Position numbers and translations under genes: made by a program. This document shows positions 40,644 to 43,955 of a stretch of 43,955 nt of DNA, in pieces. Source of the DNA: Butyrivibrio sp. VCB2006 (GTDB taxonomy: Bacteria > Bacillota > Clostridia > Lachnospirales > Lachnospiraceae); assembly GCF_000420945.1 (NCBI RefSeq), contig NZ_ATVX01000023.1:1-43955 (forward strand), written 5' to 3'. Positions within the stretch are counted from its first letter, which is position 1; the number at the start of each line of letters is the position of its first letter. Below the pieces are notes generated by a model. It ran no database searches. It worked only from the letters and a program-made list of their open reading frames with translations, and was not told where the DNA came from.

Positions 40644-41216
40644 ATGTCACAAAATTCTATCGTAACTAAGAAAACAAGCATTTTTTCGTCAATCGGAAGA
40701 CTCAAAGAGACCAAAGTTCTTACCTTCTGCGGCATGATGGGGGCACTTGCAATTGTTCTTGGATATGTTGCCACTATCAAGTTTGGTCCCTATATCAGAA
40801 TCGGTTTTTCCGGACTTCCTAACCAGGTTGTGGATTACCTTTTCGGACCATGGATAGGAGCTATATTTGGCGGCACAATGGATATTGTTAAGTGGTTTTT
40901 GTCAGGAGACGGAGACTTTTTCCCCGGATTCACACTTACTGCAATGCTTGGTGCTGTTATATACGGATTATTCCTTTACAAGCAGCCACTTCAGGTTTGG
41001 AGAGTTATTGCTGCTCAGGTAACTGTTAAGATTGTATGTAACCTGGTTCTTAATACTCTTTGGCTTAATATCCTTTATGGCCAGGCAATCGCAGCTATTC
41101 TTCCGGGAAGAATTATTTCAAACGCAGTAATGCTTCCAGTTGATTCGATTATTATGCTGATCATGCTTACAGTTGTTAAGACTTCCATAAAACCATATTT
41201 TGATAACGAGAACTGA
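40644..41216 (+). CDS. folT: Folate ECF transporter substrate-binding subunit FolT
   Basis: A 190-residue membrane S component with about five or six segments. It holds folate while the shared ECF module (EcfA, EcfA', EcfT, not in this window) drives uptake. Family features are FGPYIRIGFSGLPNQVVDYLFGPWIGAIFGGTMDIVKWF and FPGFTLTAMLGAVIYGL, given here in shortened form. AAAGGAGG precedes the ATG. The THF riboswitch directly upstream supports folate as substrate and predicts repression when reduced folates are plentiful. Confidence 0.93.
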   Translation: MSQNSIVTKKTSIFSSIGRLKETKVLTFCGMMGALAIVLGYVATIKFGPYIRIGFSGLPNQVVDYLFGPWIGAIFGGTMDIVKWFLSGDGDFFPGFTLTAMLGAVIYGLFLYKQPLQVWRVIAAQVTVKIVCNLVLNTLWLNILYGQAIAAILPGRIISNAVMLPVDSIIMLIMLTVVKTSIKPYFDNEN

Positions 41217-41251
41217 TAATTCAGTCTGAAAAGTTTAGTGATTATTTCTGG

Positions 41252-41301
41252 AAACACCTGTTTTCATGCGCTTTTAAGCGCTTTGAGGATGGGTGTTTTT
41301 T
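41252..41301 (+). terminator. Terminator after folT
   Basis: AAACACC (41252-41258) pairs with GGGTGTTT (41291-41298) around an inner hairpin GCGCTT/AAGCGC (41268-41281), with T residues after. The long branched stem is unusual but ends in a clear T-run. Confidence 0.7.
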
Positions 41302-41328
41302 ATTGCGTAAATTTTTTTACAAATAGTG

Positions 41329-41357
41329 TTGACATACTACGACTGCCGTGGTATATT
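41329..41357 (+). promoter_or_regulatory. Promoter of the PadR operon
   Basis: TTGACA (41329-41334), a 17-base spacer and TATATT (41352-41357), a near-perfect SigA promoter. The spacer is filled by the first operator palindrome. Confidence 0.85.
41334..41354 (+). promoter_or_regulatory. PadR-type operator 1
   Basis: A 21-bp interrupted palindrome: ATACTAC (41334-41340), seven bases, GTGGTAT (41348-41354), 6 of 7 arm positions matching. It spans the -35 end to the -10 box, so binding would block transcription. It fits the ATAC-n-GTAT pattern of PadR operators. Confidence 0.75.
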
Positions 41358-41371
41358 TTACTACGACAGAT

Positions 41372-41392
41372 ATACTACGACTAACATAGTAT
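41372..41392 (+). promoter_or_regulatory. PadR-type operator 2
   Basis: A second 21-bp palindrome: ATACTA (41372-41377), nine bases, TAGTAT (41387-41392). Its left 11 bases (ATACTACGACT) are identical to operator 1. It is centred 38 bases further on, just downstream of the predicted transcription start. TACTACGAC also occurs at 41359, with a variant TAGTACGAC at 41401. Confidence 0.75.
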
Positions 41393-41456
41393 GCCAGACA
41401 TAGTACGACAGACATATGAAAATACATTTTTCACGTGGAAAGGAGTGTTTGATGGG

Positions 41457-41792
41457 ATGATAGAAATAAGTAGTGATGTCATTAGAGGTTATAATGACAC
41501 AATCATTCTTTTCATTCTGCTGGATGAACCATCCTACGGTTATGAGATATCCAAGAGAATCAGATCTCTGTCAGAAGATAAATATATTATCAAGGAGACT
41601 ACTCTTTATTCAGCCTTCACCAGGATGGAGAAAAACGGATATATAGAATCCTACAGTCAGAATGCAGAGAATGGCAAGAAACGAACGTATTACCGAATTA
41701 CACAGTTGGGGAAAGAATACTACCTGGAGAAATGTGCAGAGTGGAATCTTACAAAAGAAGTTGTTGAGAAATTCATTAGAGGAGATAAGTGA
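41457..41792 (+). CDS. PadR-family transcriptional repressor
   Basis: A 111-residue regulator with the PadR winged helix: ILFILLDEPSYGYEISKRI, then ETTLYSAFTRMEKNGYIESY and KKRTYYRITQLGKEYY. A short C-terminal helix makes the dimer, as in subfamily 2. The longer reading from ATG 41391 would start inside operator 2 without a ribosome site; ATG 41457 follows AAAGGAG. It almost certainly represses its own operon through the two palindromes. The next gene encodes the HAAS membrane protein, a frequent PadR partner. Confidence 0.93.
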   Translation: MIEISSDVIRGYNDTIILFILLDEPSYGYEISKRIRSLSEDKYIIKETTLYSAFTRMEKNGYIESYSQNAENGKKRTYYRITQLGKEYYLEKCAEWNLTKEVVEKFIRGDK

Positions 41793-41794
41793 TC

Positions 41795-42802
41795 ATGGAA
41801 ACTATTAAAAACTATTTGGAAGCAATGTTTGCTAACTTACCTAATACAGTTGAGGTTAAAAATGCCAAGGATGAGCTTCTTTCAATGATGGAAGACAAAT
41901 ATACTGAGCTTATAAATGAGGGCAAGCCTGAGAATGAAGCGGTTGGAATAGTTATTTCTGAGTTTGGTAACCTGGATGAACTGGCAGAGAGCCTTGGAAT
42001 TGCAACAGTTATCAATCAGGAAGATGAGTCCACTGACAGAAGAATGCTTTCAACTGACGAAGTTATAAACTTTGTAGCTGATTATACACGTCGCAGATTC
42101 GTTCTGGCTTTTGGAGTTATGATGTGCATATTTGCTCCGATTGGCCCGATCATGTTTAGTGCATTAGGCGAGACAATAGGATTTGGCAGAATAGAACTTG
42201 TAGGAGTATTGTTTTTGTTTGTATTTGCAGCAATTGGTGTTGGTGCTATAGTTTTTTCTGCATTTATGAACAATGAATGGAAGTTTATGGACAAAGAGCT
42301 GTGCACTATAGACTTATCTACAGCAGAGGCAATTGCAAGATCTAAGAGTGAGAACCAGATGACAAGAGGTTTATACCTTACAATCGGTATTGTTCTTTGC
42401 ATCATTAGTATTATTCCTGTAATTGTGCTTGATACGGTTTTTTCATCAGGCCTTAGCTTTATTACAGAGGGTATTGGACCTTCATTCATATTTATAGGTG
42501 CAGGTATCGGTGTTCTCCTGATCCAGATGTCATCAGCCAAGGACGCTGCTTATTCCAAGCTTTTATCATTAAACGATGTTAATACTGTTGCTGGAAATTA
42601 TGAACCGGTTAAAAAGGAGAGAAAGAACTATGTAAGCAGTGCTGCCAAAGACATTATGTCAATGTATTGGAAAATAGTTCTCTGCATATATCTTATTGCC
42701 AGTTTCACATCCTTTAACTGGGGATCAACATGGCTTATTTGGCCTATAGCAGGCGTACTTAGAAAACCTATTGAGAAAATCCTTTGCGCAGATAGGGGGT
42801 AA
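41795..42802 (+). CDS. HAAS-domain multi-pass membrane protein (DUF1700-like)
   Basis: A 335-residue protein. Residues 1-70 form the helical HAAS/permease-prefix domain (NYLEAMFANLPNTVEVKNAKDEL to FGNLDELAESLGI, in part). About 105-160 and 194-245 carry two pairs of membrane segments, and about 295-325 a further hydrophobic stretch. HAAS proteins next to PadR regulators are thought to sense membrane stress or small molecules, but this is not proven. The stop of padR is two bases before the ATG, which follows GAGGAG. It has no catalytic motif that I recognise. Confidence 0.82.
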   Translation: METIKNYLEAMFANLPNTVEVKNAKDELLSMMEDKYTELINEGKPENEAVGIVISEFGNLDELAESLGIATVINQEDESTDRRMLSTDEVINFVADYTRRRFVLAFGVMMCIFAPIGPIMFSALGETIGFGRIELVGVLFLFVFAAIGVGAIVFSAFMNNEWKFMDKELCTIDLSTAEAIARSKSENQMTRGLYLTIGIVLCIISIIPVIVLDTVFSSGLSFITEGIGPSFIFIGAGIGVLLIQMSSAKDAAYSKLLSLNDVNTVAGNYEPVKKERKNYVSSAAKDIMSMYWKIVLCIYLIASFTSFNWGSTWLIWPIAGVLRKPIEKILCADRG

Positions 42803-42807
42803 ACAAT

Positions 42808-43467
42808 ATGAAAAAGTTCTTATCTTTTGTACTGACAATTGCTACAATTGCAGCTGTTTGCTACGGAGTTTATACATACATAATTCCTGTTGATAAGCCA
42901 TCTGAATTTAAAGAGGATTATGGCACAGAAGTTACCGGTATTAAAATGGACGTATCTCTTCTTGAAATCAAAATAAAAGAGGGTAAATCTTTTACTGTTG
43001 AATATGAAGGATCTGAAAAACTACGTCCGGATTGCAAATATGATGAAAGTTCAAAGAGCCTTGTAATTACACAGCCTGAATATAAACCAAAGAAGAGTAG
43101 GCCAAGTGATAATAATAAGCTGACAATCACTTTTCCTAAGGATACAAGACTTGGGGAATTCAATGCTTCTTTAAATATGGGTGTAATTGAAGCAGGAAAG
43201 CTTTCTGCAGATCAGCTTCATTTAGCGACAAATATGGCAGATATTGATATTGATAAATGTGATACCAAGGACATGGCTATAGTTTCAAATCTTGGAGATG
43301 TGGAAATTGATCTCGAAGGCGATATCAAAGATTTCACGATCAGTGCTAGTGTTTCACTGGGAAATCTCAGGGTTGGATCAGAGAATTACAATAGCAATTA
43401 TGTCCAGACAGGAACAGCAGGAACAATCAAAATTGAATGTAATTTAGGCAACGTAGAATTAAAGTAA
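42808..43467 (+). CDS. DUF4097-family membrane-anchored beta-strand protein
   Basis: A 219-residue protein with an N-terminal membrane anchor (about 5-23) and an outward beta-rich part of the DUF4097 type. The repeat-like strands LGEFNASLNMGVIEAGKLSA and DMAIVSNLGDVEIDLEGDI alternate short turns and strands, as in a beta solenoid. It follows the HAAS gene by five bases behind GGGGGT. PadR-HAAS-DUF4097 is a recurring trio in Firmicutes whose role is unclear. Confidence 0.85.
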   Translation: MKKFLSFVLTIATIAAVCYGVYTYIIPVDKPSEFKEDYGTEVTGIKMDVSLLEIKIKEGKSFTVEYEGSEKLRPDCKYDESSKSLVITQPEYKPKKSRPSDNNKLTITFPKDTRLGEFNASLNMGVIEAGKLSADQLHLATNMADIDIDKCDTKDMAIVSNLGDVEIDLEGDIKDFTISASVSLGNLRVGSENYNSNYVQTGTAGTIKIECNLGNVELK

Positions 43468-43486
43468 ATTATTAAAAAAGTATAAA

Positions 43487-43514
43487 AAGTCCACATAATT
43501 ACTATGTGGGCTTT
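43487..43514 (+). terminator. Terminator of the PadR operon
   Basis: AAGTCCACATA (43487-43497) pairs with TATGTGGGCTT (43503-43513) with one G-T pair and a 5-nt loop. Only a short T tail follows. Confidence 0.7.
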
Positions 43515-43530
43515 CAGACTGAAGACAAAG

Positions 43531-43556
43531 TCCACGGCTTACGCCGTGGATTTTTC
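43531..43556 (+). terminator. Second hairpin with T-run downstream of the PadR operon
   Basis: TCCACGGC (43531-43538) pairs with GCCGTGGA (43543-43550) around TTAC, followed by TTTTTC. It begins with the same AGTCCAC as the preceding terminator, so the two may be a tandem pair. Confidence 0.75.
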
Positions 43557-43561
43557 TATAC

Positions 43562-43606
43562 AAAAGTGCCACAAACCCAGTATTTATCTAGGATTGAGGC
43601 ACTTTT
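43562..43606 (+). repeat. Inverted repeat near the left end of an IS1182-type element
   Basis: AAAAGTGCC (43562-43570) and GGCACTTTT (43598-43606) are inverted copies 27 bases apart. They precede a TATAAT (43612-43617) and the transposase ORF, so they may mark the left terminal region. The other end of the element lies beyond the window, so no boundary can be fixed. Confidence 0.45.
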
Positions 43607-43651
43607 TGTGTTATAATAGGAGTATCAAAGTTGGGGATGGGGATCGCACTT

Positions 43652-43955
43652 ATGATGACTTCGAATACAGAAAGAAAACGTGAACAGATGCAGTTTGTGA
43701 GCATGGATGACCTTGTTCCGCAGGACCATATGCTCAGGCTTATTGATAAGGCAATTGACTGGTCATTCATCTATGACCTTGTTGAAGATAAGTATTCTCC
43801 TGACATGGGCAGGCCAAGCATGGATCCTGTCACTCTTATTAAAATTCCATTCATTCAATACTTATACGGAATAAAAAGTATGCGCCAGACCATCAAGGAA
43901 ATCGAGGTAAACGTTGCATACAGATGGTTCCTTGGTCTTGAACTCAATGAACCAG
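43652..43955 (+). CDS. IS1182-family transposase, N-terminal part (cut by window end)
   Basis: The first 101 residues of a transposase. FVSMDDLVPQDHMLRLID, then GRPSMDPVTLIKIPFIQYLYGI and SMRQTIKEIEVNVAYRWFLG, are the DUF772 N-terminal domain typical of IS1182/IS5-like transposases. The DDE catalytic region would lie past 43955. GGGGA at 43639-43643 precedes the ATG. The reading frame is open to the window end, so whether the element is intact is unknown. Confidence 0.88.
   Translation, partial: MMTSNTERKREQMQFVSMDDLVPQDHMLRLIDKAIDWSFIYDLVEDKYSPDMGRPSMDPVTLIKIPFIQYLYGIKSMRQTIKEIEVNVAYRWFLGLELNEP

Noticed and set aside
41334..41409. CRISPR-like short repeats
   Set aside because: The repeated TACTACGAC units are too short and unevenly spaced; they fit operator half-sites at a promoter.
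41391..41456. Longer N-terminus for the PadR protein
   Set aside because: The ATG lies at the edge of operator 2 with no ribosome site, and PadR domains start close to the later ATG.
43562..43606. Terminator for the PadR operon
   Set aside because: The loop is 27 bases long and two better hairpins lie upstream; an IS end is more likely.

Overview
The window looks like a chromosome segment of a low-to-moderate GC Gram-positive anaerobe. The most likely source is a Lachnospiraceae member close to Butyrivibrio. This is inferred from the gene families, the codon use, the gene order and the tetrahydrofolate riboswitch upstream of folT; no database search was possible. Most of it is the conserved Firmicutes block rpmF-plsX-acpP-rnc-smc-ftsY / ylxM-ffh-rpsP-khpA-trmD-rimM / rplS-lepB-rbgA-lepB-rnhB, followed by yraN, pgeF and then a DUF512-der-plsY-gpsA block. 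Nearly all genes are on the plus strand. The clear exception is a divergent PRPP synthetase (34607-35806).

Layout. 1-2918: a GC-rich hairpin cluster, an AraC-type regulator and a membrane glycosyltransferase. 2966-9937: ribosomal L32, phospholipid and fatty-acid genes, RNase III, SMC and FtsY. 9971-14076: an accessory group (threonine ammonia-lyase, YitT membrane protein, GH25 lysozyme-like protein, second AraC regulator) separating ftsY from ylxM-ffh. 14195-17952: SRP, S16, KhpA, TrmD, RimM. 18056-24303: a nucleoside salvage and uptake cassette (uridine phosphorylase, BMP lipoprotein, ABC ATPase, two permeases, cytidine deaminase) sitting between rimM and rplS. 24438-27738: L19, two type I signal peptidases flanking RbgA, and RNase HII. 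27735-29881: a FliK-like protein and a stand-alone FlhB C-terminal-domain protein. 29963-34532: YraN, PgeF and a two-component system. 34607-40429: PRPP synthetase, DUF512 protein, Der, PlsY, GpsA. 40432-41301: folate riboswitch and FolT. 41329-43467: a PadR / HAAS-domain / DUF4097 module with two clear operator palindromes. 43468-43955: hairpins and the truncated start of an IS1182-type transposase.

How the genes work together. The core genes couple translation (L32, S16, L19, TrmD, RimM, RbgA, Der), protein targeting and export (Ffh, FtsY, LepB), RNA processing (Rnc, RnhB), chromosome condensation (SMC) and phospholipid synthesis (PlsX, AcpP, PlsY, GpsA). The nucleoside cassette should import nucleosides, deaminate cytidine and cleave uridine. 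The PadR module looks like a self-regulated membrane-response unit.

The least explained element is the FliK-like/FlhB-C-like pair. These are the two partners of the flagellar and type III export specificity switch, found here without an export apparatus. The FlhB-like protein begins almost exactly where autocleaved FlhB would. No CRISPR array, tRNA, rRNA, prophage or restriction system was recognised. No gene-free stretch exceeds 300 bases; the longest is 1-289.
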